From Pseudisothecium myosuroides (lineage: Eukaryota > Streptophyta > Bryopsida > Hypnales > Lembophyllaceae): a stretch of 64,000 bases of DNA. The stretch lies in contig OX637296.1 in assembly GCA_951799445.1 (NCBI GenBank), positions 18,600,001-18,664,000 of the forward strand, given 5' to 3'. A program made the position numbers and the translations under genes. Each line of letters opens with the position of its first letter. The first letter of the stretch is position 1. The notes under the pieces were generated by a model that was not told the DNA's origin, did not search any database, and worked only from the letters and a program-made list of their open reading frames with translations. Positions 55,436 to 64,000 of this stretch are shown one piece after another.

Positions 55436-56440
55436 ATGGATCAAGTACCACCGGTGGTCCAACCGGGGGAAGAATTGATGCCGGATGGGATGGGGTCGGA
55501 GTGGGCGGCCTTCATCCAACAACAAATCCAAAGTGTGTTCCAAGCCACACTTCCTCAATTGATACAAGAAGTTTCGAGTTGAGCAGCGCAAGGACTACGA
55601 CCGGTGGTCTTTCCCATCTCCAATAGCGGAGGGGTGTTAGGAGGGAGGTGTGCGGAATCCAATGTGGAACTCAAAGAATCGAAGGTAGCGGAACCGGAAA
55701 AATTTTCCGGAAAGAAGGGAAATGAAGTTTACCGGTGGTTTGCACAACTCCGTCTTGTATTTCGAGGTAAACCGCGCACTTATAGCTCTGATGCAGATAA
55801 GGTAGCTTATGCGCTTTCGTATATGACTGGAGCGGCACAAAATTGGGCTATGCCTCTTCTCCAAGCTTTGGACGAGGAGCGTGATCACGAGTTATTGGGC
55901 GATTACCAAGCTTTTCGGGAGTCCGTGATTTCCGTATATGGGGATATTGACCGTCGGAGCAATGCGGAGGATCGCATTGGGAAGCTTCGACAAACTGGGT
56001 CAGTCGCGAATTATATTTCTATGTTTAATGAATGCGTGGCGCTACTCGATTGGAATGAATCCAGTTTGGTAGCTCGCTTTCGTGGAGGACTCAAGGATGA
56101 GATTTTGGATTCGGTGGCGACGGCGGAGACTCAACCACGCCGGCTACAAGATTGGATGGCAATGTCATCCCGAATCGATGAGAGATTATGGGGTCGGCGT
56201 CAAAACCGCCGTTCACCTTTTGAGACTTCAAGTTTCCGCTCCCCAACAACTTTGCCACGAGATGCACTGGGGAAGGTACAATCTAACTCGAATACCTCCG
56301 GGCCGGTGCCGATGGAGCTTGGAGCGGTGCGTACTCCTTCTACAGCCTTGGCAAAAACGACAGTGGAACGGCAAGAATATCAACGCCAAGGACGTTGTTG
56401 GGTTGCGGTGGAGTAGGTCATATTCGATCGCGTTGTCCCA
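55436..56440 (+). pseudogene. gag: gag, disrupted
   Basis: The ATG at 55436 opens a frame that begins MDQVPPVVQPGEE. An in-frame TGA at 55580-55582 interrupts it, and the same frame continues to TAG at 56414. The capsid-like part includes EPEKFSGKKGNEVYRWFAQL, GAAQNWAMPLL and GSVANYISMFNECV, typical of Ty3/gypsy Gag. The nucleocapsid zinc knuckle (CX2CX4HX4C; Cys 56396, Cys 56404, His 56419, Cys 56434) spans two frames, because one base is missing between the first two cysteines (56399-56404). Confidence 0.85.
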
Positions 56441-56499
56441 CGAATCCCTCAAAGCCCTTGTTGATCTCTGCCACCATTGAAGCGGAAGGCACCTCTTCG

Positions 56500-59400
56500 G
56501 GAAAAGAGAAAGCCCGGGACTGAAGGAAAATTTTCAGTACCCGGGCACTGTGCAAACTGCCGCTGCCATCATCCACAAGACACCCACGCTGGACGCAACA
56601 AGGAAGGTGGGCAATATGGTGGAGCGGCCTCTTGAGTCGGCCGCTTGGGAGAATTTACAATGGAGTAACGTATGGTCGAATACGGATGTCGAGGTTTCGA
56701 AGGAGGTAAATTGCGGATTAGATCCGTTGTGCTTACGTGCCACTATTGACCCTAGTGCACATGTGACGTTGGATGCATAGCTCAATTCCGTCCCAAGTCT
56801 CACGTTAGTGGATTCGGGAGCCACAGGAATTTTCATGCATCCCAAGTTTGCGGAACAATGTAATGCAGAGCTGCAACTAAAGTCGGTGCCGCGTGAAGTT
56901 AGGGTGATTGATGGCCGAATGATCAGCTCCGGGCTTATAACCCACGAGGCTATTGTGCAGGTTATCATTGGAGATCATCGTGAAAGATTGGTAGCAGATG
57001 TCACGAATACAGGCAAGTATCCATGCATTTTAGGCATTCCAAGGTTAATCCGTCATGACCCGACTATTCGGTGGTCTCAACGAAGTGTGGTATTTGATTC
57101 CCCATATTGTCAGGCTTGGTGCATGGGGCATGGGGTGCAAGGAGAAAAAGGAAATTGCAAAGCTATGGAGTGCCACGGAAGTTCCCAATTCACAAATATG
57201 GAGGTTTTGGGCACGGGGGATTCCAATCAAGGACGGAATTTTTTGGTGCGAGCTCAAGGACAACATGAGTTGAATTTCAAGGCAGAAAAACAACTTTCAA
57301 AATTAATTGCTCCAAAGCATGCATTGGTTTCTGAGACAGCTTTTCGTCTTTCGGCAAAGGAGGCAGAAATTTATGCACTCGAGATTTCCGAAGTGGATAC
57401 TCCACTATCTTCTTCTATTCCAGAAGAATATCATGATTTAAAAGCAGCTTTCAGTGAGGTGGCATCCAATGAGTTGCCAGCCCATAGGACTTGCGATATG
57501 AAGATTGAATTTAAAGAAGGACAAGAGCCCCGTAACACTGGGTTGCGGCCAATGTCCCCGGTGGAGCTGGAGGAGCTACGGAGGTATTTAGACGAGAATT
57601 TAGGCAAGGGCTGGATTCGAAGATCCAAGTCTCCTGTTTCAGCACCTATTGTGTTCGCTCGGAAAAAGGACGGTTCAATTCGGGTTTGTATAGATTACCG
57701 GAATCTCAACAAGGTTACCGTGCGGAACCGCTATCCCCTACCCCTTATTCCAGAGCTCACTGACCGGTTGGTAGGGGCTACGATTTTCTCCAAATTGGAC
57801 ATTCGACAAGCCTATCATCGACTTCGTATGGCTGCGGGCCATGAATTCAAAACGGCTTTTAAAACGCGGTACGGATTATTTGAATATTTAGTTATGCCGT
57901 TTGGGTTGACTAATGCCCCTGCACAATTTCAATCGTTAATGCAAGATATTTTTAAGGACCTTTTGGACATATCTGTTGTTATATACTTGGATGACATCTT
58001 AATTTTTTCAAAGAATCTTGAAGAGCATTGGCAAGTGGTAAGGGATGTATTACAAAGATTACAGGAACATGGACTATATGCTAAAGAATCCAAATGTCAA
58101 TTCCATCAGCATTCCGTTGAATTTTTGGGAATGATTGTCTCGGCTAAAGGACTTGAAATGTGTCCAGACAAAGTGCAAACTATTAAAGATTGGCCCGTTC
58201 CAACCTCGGTTAAGGAAATTCAAGCCTTCTTTGGATTTGCGAATTTTTACCGCCGGTTTATATGTGATTGTTCCAAGATTACCGTTCCTCTCACTATTCT
58301 AACTCAAAAGAACAAACAATTTGAATGGGACCTACAAGCAAGTCAAGCATTCATCGACCTACGATCAAGATTTCTTCAAGCACCGGTACTACTCCATCCT
58401 AACTTTGCACGGCCTTTTATAGTTGAAACGGATACGTCAGACATGGCAACAAGTGCAATTCTTTCGTAGCACGGGGATGACGGTCACTTACATCCGTGTG
58501 CATACAGGAGTTCTAAAATCTCCCGCTGAACAGAACTACGACATTTATGACAAAGAACTCCTAAGTATTATTTTAGCTTTCCAGGATTGGCGGGTGTATT
58601 TAGAGGGGTCACCTCATCAAGTCCGTGTAATTTCGGATCATAAAAATTTGGAGTACTTTATGACTACGAAGCAATTAAATAGAAGACAAGCTCGATGGTC
58701 AGAATTCTTATCCGCGTTTGACTTTGATATCCAACATCGGCCGGGTTCATTAAATGGGCGTGCAGATACCCTCTCAAGAAGGGTTGATCTCATGGAAGGC
58801 CGACATGAAGAGAATCCCCCCCTTCTACGTTTGGCATCATTGGAGGACTGTGACCCCGTTTGGAGCGATGCTCAAATTCTGGAACAAATAAAACTATGCA
58901 TTGACGAAGACCCCGCATTGCAACCACTATTGGCAATTCTAAAAGGGGGATTAAAAAAGAGCCCGCATGACATCCGTCGACGGTTTCAAGAATATAACCT
59001 CACAGATGGAATTCTTCGTTTCAAAGACATAATATATGTGCCAAACGATGACGAACTTCGGCGACAAATATTTCGATCGAGGCATGACGCTCCCGCCGCA
59101 GGACATCAAGGCTGGGCTAAAACTTTAGAATTGGTAACTAGAATTTTTTATTGGCCTACTGTTCGTCGTTATGTGCATCAATATGTTGATGGGTGCGATT
59201 TGTGCCAGAGGTCAAAATCAACACGTCATCCTCGATATGGCCTACTACAACCGATTCCAGCCGCTCATGCTCTATGGAAGCGGGTTTCTACGGACTTCAT
59301 CGTTAAACTACCCCAAAGCAAAGGGTATGACTCTATCCTAGTGGTTGTTGATAAGAATACTAAACTAGCTCATTCTGTACCTACAAAGGAGACCATTGAC

Positions 59401-60401
59401 TCCAATGACACTGTATTGTTATATTTAAATAATGTATGAAAATATCATAGCATGCCGGAGGAGGTCATATCAGACAGGGGCTTCATTTTTGTGTCAAAAT
59501 TTATGCGTAGACTATGTGAACTCCTTAAGATCCAGCCATCACCAACAACGGCTTTTCATCCCCAAGGGGATGGCCAAACGGAGAGGGTGAATCAAGTAAT
59601 TGAACAATTTCTTCGAATGTTCACGACAAAGCGTCAAGATAATTGGGCGGATCTATTGCCATTAGCCGAATTTGCCTATAACAACGCCTGCCATTCGGCA
59701 ACAGGGTTCTCTCCGTTCTATGCCACGTACGGTTACCACTCGGCATTATCGTTTTCTATACCTACAACATCCACTGTTCCAGCGGCCGAGGACCGGGTTC
59801 GACATCTACAACAAGTTCATGAGGAACTCAAAACTATGATTTTGATTGCAGGGGAACAAGCTAAGCGAAATTACGACCGAGGGGTACAACTACAACCGAC
59901 CTTTCAACCAGGTGACAAAGTCCTCTTGCGCCATGAAAATATTACAACTACAGAGCCCTCTCATAAATTAGCTTCTAAGTTTCTTGGACCATTTTCAATA
60001 ATAGCTAAACTCTCCAATCTCGTTTACCGGTTAAAACTACCTAAGACATTGCGTATTCACAATGTTTTCCATGTTTCTCTACTTGAAAATACCGTGAGGA
60101 TACCATTCCCGGACGTCGCCGCATACCACCTCCGCCGATTATTACCCCAATTGGAGATGTGGAGTGGGAGGTGCACAAGGTTATTGATTCATGTTTATTC
60201 GGTCGTTGGAAAAAACTCCACTACTTGGTGTCATGGGAGGGCTATGGCCCGGAGGAGAATTTGTGGGAGCCGGCGGACAATCTTGAAAACGCACCGAAGG
60301 CGATTGCTGACTTTCATAAACTCCATCCAACGGCACCAGGGCCCCAACCTAAAAGGGGGGGTAATGTTACGAACCCGTTCGTAACAAGGGAACGGTTGTA
60401 A
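56500..60401 (+). pseudogene. pol: pol (protease, reverse transcriptase, RNase H, integrase, chromodomain), disrupted
   Basis: Protease: VDSGATG, with DSGA codons at 56811-56822. Reverse transcriptase: PVSAPIVFARKKDGSIRVC, FSKLDIRQAYH, FGLTNAPAQFQ and the catalytic YLDD at 57984-57995. RNase H: YDKELL and ISDHKNLEYF. Integrase: an HHCC zinc region (about 59083-59206) and the D,D35E triad at 59293, 59473 and 59581. Chromodomain: EWEVHKVIDSC, YLVSWEGYGPEENLWEP at about 60144-60320. Breaks: TAG at 56778-56780 just before the protease, TAG at 58467-58469, a one-base loss near 58515-58525, TGA at 59437-59439 inside integrase, and a frameshift near 60094 that separates integrase from the chromodomain. 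The element cannot make its own enzymes. Confidence 0.9.
60350..60364 (+). other. Polypurine tract of the chromovirus
   Basis: AAAAGGGGGGGTAA lies directly before the 3' LTR, the place where plus-strand DNA synthesis is primed. Confidence 0.8.
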
Positions 60402-60620
60402 CGGTTAGGTTAGTTGGCCTCTCCCTTCCCTTTAATAGTCAAGTGAGGAGGCTTGTTCCTCACTTGACATTTTGTGTAATGAAGATAATATGATTTTGGA
60501 TACAATGTGTAAGTGTGATTCTCATTGTCATTATTGTAACTTGGTGGTGATTTAGTGTTGGTTTGCTTTGAATGCAATCTAAGTAGAGCATCGACTTCTT
60601 GGTCAAGCCGATCCATAACA
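60365..60620 (+). repeat. 3' LTR of the chromovirus
   Basis: It is 256 bp and matches the 5' LTR at 252 positions. The differences are G for A near the start, T for A near position 49, G for A and A for G near the end. It retains the TATA-like word, the 12-bp stem and the ACTTGACATT site. Confidence 0.95.
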
Positions 60621-60625
60621 AGGCT

Positions 60626-61659
60626 CATCGAACTACTTTAGACTGGAAGGGCTTCCAAGGGCATTCTGCTGTAGAATTCGGTATCAAGTGTTTAAGGGAG
60701 ACAATCCATTTTCGTTCACTTAAGCAATTCGGCATATCTAGTGTATGGGTATAATGAGGGGAAGAGTTTTGGTGTTTAGAGAAATAGATTTAAATAGGAT
60801 TCCATACTTTTGTACATTTTTTTCCTCAAAAATAAAATTACTATGAATTTTTTTCGTGAAGATTTTGTTCAACCTATTCTTGTTATATAGGTCATCATAT
60901 TTCCAACCATAGACTGGTTACAAAATCGACAATGCTTCAATGCAGGTGATAATTGTAGCCTCCAATGTACATATTGTGGTCATTCTATGCTTTCAATGTA
61001 CACCTCCCCGATATTTGTGCTTCCCCTTCTTACAAATATCTGCGTGAGCTGTCACCTAAACCACCAACTGATCAGAAACAAAGCAGTCTAACTAACGGAA
61101 ATGGGTGTTTGATCGGAAATGGGTCAGCTCCTTTAGATACAAGGTAAAAAATGAAGTGCAAAAAAAGGCCTTGATCCTCGAATTTGTAGAAAATCAACAA
61201 AATCATGACCAGAGATCTATCTAATATTCTAGAAAAGAAAAGAATTGAAGAAGTGACGAAATTCATTAGAATTTGATACACTATATACTATTCGCTCCAT
61301 TTTGTTTTTTGGATAATTTTTTAAATTTCAATAACGTGTTGCCATTGACTCCCAAAGTTAAACACCCCCTGTCAAAGTTCTCAAACTTTAAGTTATTGCA
61401 TTGTTGAACATCTTGCACGACGGAAGGAGGTGTACAGTACAATCTATGGTATCGTAATTGTCAAGGTTAGACAGAGTAATAATAAGCTAAAATATCAAAA
61501 ACGAAGATCAGTCTCTCTCTTCTGTCTCTGAAGCGTAAGTAACTGCAAACCTGGTTGCTGAGAATTCTTTCATTTTTATTCAAGAAAATACGACACAAAG
61601 TGAAGGTTTTTCTTCATGTTGAGCCTGTTCAGTCAATTTGTGTTGGAGAAAATTAAAAA
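60626..61659. other. Intergenic, continuation of the retrotransposon target
   Basis: A small frame at 60965-61147 has no recognised domain. 60830-60960 may be a decayed relative of the 5935/27413 repeat. A CTCCATTTTG/GACGGAAGGAGG pair (61295, 61419) hints at another Stowaway-like remnant, too weak to call. Confidence 0.4.
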
Positions 61660-61746
61660 TATTCCCTCAGTTTGGAAATAGTGTATCCATTTCAGTGGCC
61701 GGACTGCTTTGTGAAATGGATACACTATTTCCAAATGAAGGGAATA
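61660..61746. mobile_element. 87-bp hairpin MITE, Stowaway-like
   Basis: 35-bp terminal inverted repeats begin TATTCCCTCAGTTTGG and run to TATCCATTTCA. They pair almost perfectly with the right arm around a 17-nt loop (GTGGCCGGACTGCTTTG). The TA at each end fits a TA target duplication. Size and pairing also resemble a plant miRNA precursor, and MITE-derived miRNAs are known. Confidence 0.75.
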
Positions 61747-61794
61747 ATAGATCAAACGTTATACACAATAGAGTTCATTGTAAAGTGAGCAAAC

Positions 61795-62103
61795 GTGGGA
61801 CGAGGGTCCAGAGTTTGAAAAAAATATAGGACGAAACTCGCCGGAGTACCCAAACTCAGGTTTGATGAAGTTTGGTATCGTGCTTCTTATGTACTATTCT
61901 TAGTTAAACCTTCCTCTGACATCGAGCTACAAACACGGGACGAACTTTCCAATTAACTCTAATAATATTAAAGTGGACCCTGGATTGTAGAAGGGGTGTG
62001 AGAGAAAGGTTTACCTTAGAATAGTACAAAAGAAAAAACACAGCATCAAACTCCATCAGTCTCGTTTTGTGTTTTTCTCAAACTCCAGCTCTTGGTCCCT
62101 CAT
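61795..62103. mobile_element. Putative MITE with GTGGGACGAGGGTCCAGAG ends
   Basis: The left end GTGGGACGAGGGTCCAGAGT and the right end CTCCAGCTCTTGGTCCCTCAT are imperfect inverted repeats about 310 bp apart. Inside are GGTTTGATGAAGTTTGG and AGTTAAACCTTCCTC with complementary counterparts (GGTTTACC..., AGCATCAAACTCC), so the body folds back on itself. A partial copy is at 32485-32666. Confidence 0.6.
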
Positions 62104-63038
62104 TGCAAACACTTTACAATGCATGAATAAAAATCTTCCGTTCCGTTTGGATAGAGATGACCCCCAAGACGGAAGGAGGGTGCACATGCCAGCTGGAAAA
62201 AGCCAAAGGGCCATTCAGTTGCTGTCCTTGCTTGTGGAAGTTTGCTGCAAGCTCAAGTTATTGTCAAGTTCGCCACCAGTCAGGCTTTCCTGCTTTTCTT
62301 TTCACCCTTTTTTCTTTCTGTCCCCATTGGCTTTATTGGAGAAATGTCAGACTGAGAGGGCGCTTTCGTACCCAAAAAGTGGACCAACATTCACAACTCC
62401 AAATATTTGACTGACATTTGTTCCACTTGTTAAAAAATTAAAAAACTAAAAATTAAAAAATTAAAAAATTAAATTTGACTGACCTCGTCGAATTTGAAAG
62501 ACAGTGGAGGACAATTCCTGTATTATCGTACGAGGCTCAAAAACCGCTCATTTAAGGGCTGGTCCGCATTTTTCAGAAAAAGAGAAATGGATGTGGATTG
62601 TAACACAAGTGGATTCATATTTTTCGAATCATTATTGATTTACTTGTGAATTTTCAAAAGAGTTGTGTCGTAGGCACCTGTTTATGACCCTAGGTCTTTC
62701 ATAAATTGTTCACTTGCAACTTGTAAAGAGACATGGGGAAAGCAAGGAGAATGATTGGCTCTTGCAATAAATAGTAATTTTTTCCTTGATCCATTTAATG
62801 ACTATAGAGGGCAATTTAAGGACCACCTCATGTACCATTTTAGAGCTACTTGTAGGAGCGGTTCTTTAATGCCCAAGCGGTTTTTGAGCCTCCTACCTTA
62901 TTACAGTGTCTTGGAAGGTAAACTGCACCTGAGTGTGTCCAAACAAGCAATGGAGCATTGTTTCTATTAGTAAATTGTCTTTTTTTTGTTGGACCTTGTT
63001 GGAAGTCAAAGTAGTGTTTGTTTTTTTGGATCTTTTAT
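62104..63038. other. Intergenic with a dispersed repeat
   Basis: Two overlapping frames at 62069-62414 have no domain. An (AAATTAAAAA)n tract lies at 62431-62473. 62750-62940 is related to 53290-53450. No gene is seen. Confidence 0.45.
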
Positions 63039-63852
63039 CCCCTAAATGCCCAAGGTCTTTTTGTCATAAAATCCCATTCGAATTGCCATTTCTAGTGTAT
63101 AGACCACAAACTTTCAATTTATTTTCCATATCTAACTATAAGATCTTGCAATAGACTAGTATGCGAATGTATGGAAGAAATCTCATAAACTTTGACCACA
63201 TAGATTATAAGATATTTGAGTTCAAAATGAAGAAATCATAGTTTTTTGGCATTGTAGCAAATTGGATTTAAAGACTTTGAATCCTCTCAATTTAAATTTT
63301 TTGAAATATAGATATTGATTTTTTTTAAATTTATGTTGAAGAATTGAGTTGAAAGTCTAAAAAAAAGATTAAAAGAATATATATTGTGACATTCATTCTT
63401 TAAGAAATTGTTAAGTAAAAGAAGATATGAGATAGAGGAAAAGACTAAATTATGAATAGCTCTAAGATGGAATTGAAATGCACTAATTCCAATGGTAAGA
63501 TTTTTCTAACAGTCAAATGTAACCTTGTGGATCTTTTGTTTTTCATAATTAAAATGTGCCCATCACTTATCCAAATAGAACAAACTAAAGATTTCTATGT
63601 AGATAAAAATATAATCTATTAGAAACAAATTTTTAAAATCATTATTTCAAGCTTTTGTGATTTTTTTTGCTTCCTTGTCTTGACTACTTTGAGCTTAAGA
63701 GGGCATAACTTTTGCTCCTAGACACCAATTAGAATAGAAATTTGATATTTAATTTAATTTTTTTTAATCTTGAAAAAAAAATTCAAAAAATCATTGTGAA
63801 AATTGATATCACAAAAGCATGTCCAAATTATCACTTGTCCCTGAGGGGATCT
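63039..63852 (-). mobile_element. piggyBac-like element, subfamily 2, copy G, one end truncated
   Basis: The left end in the window is CCCCTAAATGCCCAAGGTC with TTAT outside, the counterpart of copy D's right end read in reverse. The body matches D, E and F (TTCCATTTCTA, TTGAAATGCAC-AATTCCAATGG and CTTTTGTGATTT blocks). At the right, CACTTGTCCCTGAGGGGA corresponds to copy D's subterminal hairpin, after which the last 20 or so bases and the TTAA are missing or unrecognisable. Confidence 0.65.
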
Positions 63853-64000
63853 TGTATTTGCTACTGCATTCAAATGTTTTGCCACCATGTGCTATTTGTC
63901 GGCACAGCCAGCCTTGTACCCATGTTGCGGTTCCTACCGCACACTTGACTTTCTTCATAGGGGGCGAGTTTGGGGGTGACGCCATTGCATTTACACGTTT
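63853..64000. other. Window end, nothing recognised
   Basis: This short stretch is less AT-rich. No feature is supported before the sequence stops. Confidence 0.4.

Larger units (their letters stand above)
55047..60620 (+). mobile_element. Ty3/gypsy chromovirus (LTR retrotransposon), full length, inactivated
   Basis: The 5574-bp element has 256-bp LTRs (TGTTACG...TAACA), a 5-bp target duplication AGGCT (55042-55046 and 60621-60625), gag, protease, reverse transcriptase, RNase H, integrase and a C-terminal chromodomain, in the Ty3/gypsy order. The two LTRs differ at 4 of 256 positions, so insertion is fairly recent. The coding region is broken by four in-frame stops and at least three single-base frameshifts. 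The primer-binding site is not tRNA-like and points to self-priming, as in the Tf1/sushi chromoviruses of fungi and vertebrates. Tcn1-like chromoviruses are known from mosses and lycophytes, which would fit, but clade assignment needs a tree. Confidence 0.95.

Noticed and set aside
61295..61430. Further Stowaway-like element
   Set aside because: CTCCATTTTG and GACGGAAGGAGG hint at inverted ends, but the match is short and no matching TA-bounded ends could be fixed.

Overview
The window looks like land-plant nuclear DNA. It holds a Dof-family transcription factor (a plant-specific family), a homologue of the chloroplast-envelope quinone oxidoreductase, multi-exon genes with GT-AG introns, TTTAGGG-type motifs and classic plant MITEs (Stowaway, PIF/Harbinger-like, pogo-like). 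Gene density is very low: three spliced protein-coding genes in 64 kb, with about 36 kb free of recognisable genes in the middle. A self-priming chromovirus and abundant TTAA-flanked elements, both unusual for flowering plants, lean towards a seed-free lineage (moss, lycophyte or similar). That placement is an inference only.

Layout. 1-4752: tRNA-His guanylyltransferase (THG1), seven coding exons. 5935-6712: two MITE-like repeats. 7915-11164: quinone oxidoreductase (ceQORH type), five exons. 11165-47320: a gene desert made of AT-rich DNA and many small transposons. It holds two pogo-like and three Stowaway-like elements, two families of TTAA-flanked elements, a 427-bp foldback, three MITE families without clear assignment, a tRNA-derived SINE relic and a 410-bp tandem repeat. 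48346-50019: a CDF-like Dof transcription factor, two exons, with a CT-rich leader and a polyglutamine tract. 55047-60620: a complete but inactivated Ty3/gypsy chromovirus with 256-bp LTRs and a 5-bp target duplication. 60621-64000: small repeats and one more TTAA-type element.

The three genes do separate housekeeping or regulatory jobs (tRNA-His 5' maturation, NADPH-dependent quinone/enone reduction, transcription) and do not form a pathway. The most interesting content is in the repeats. (1) Ten copies or fragments of elements with TTAA at their ends and CCC-starting terminal inverted repeats, the hallmarks of piggyBac, make up roughly 11 percent of the window. (2) The chromovirus has no tRNA-type primer-binding site. 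The bases next to its 5' LTR are instead complementary over 10 nt to an internal LTR site 31 nt downstream of a TATA-like box, as expected for Tf1-type self-priming. (3) The retrotransposon's stop codons look like deaminated CAG/TGG/CGA codons although its LTRs still match at 252 of 256 positions.
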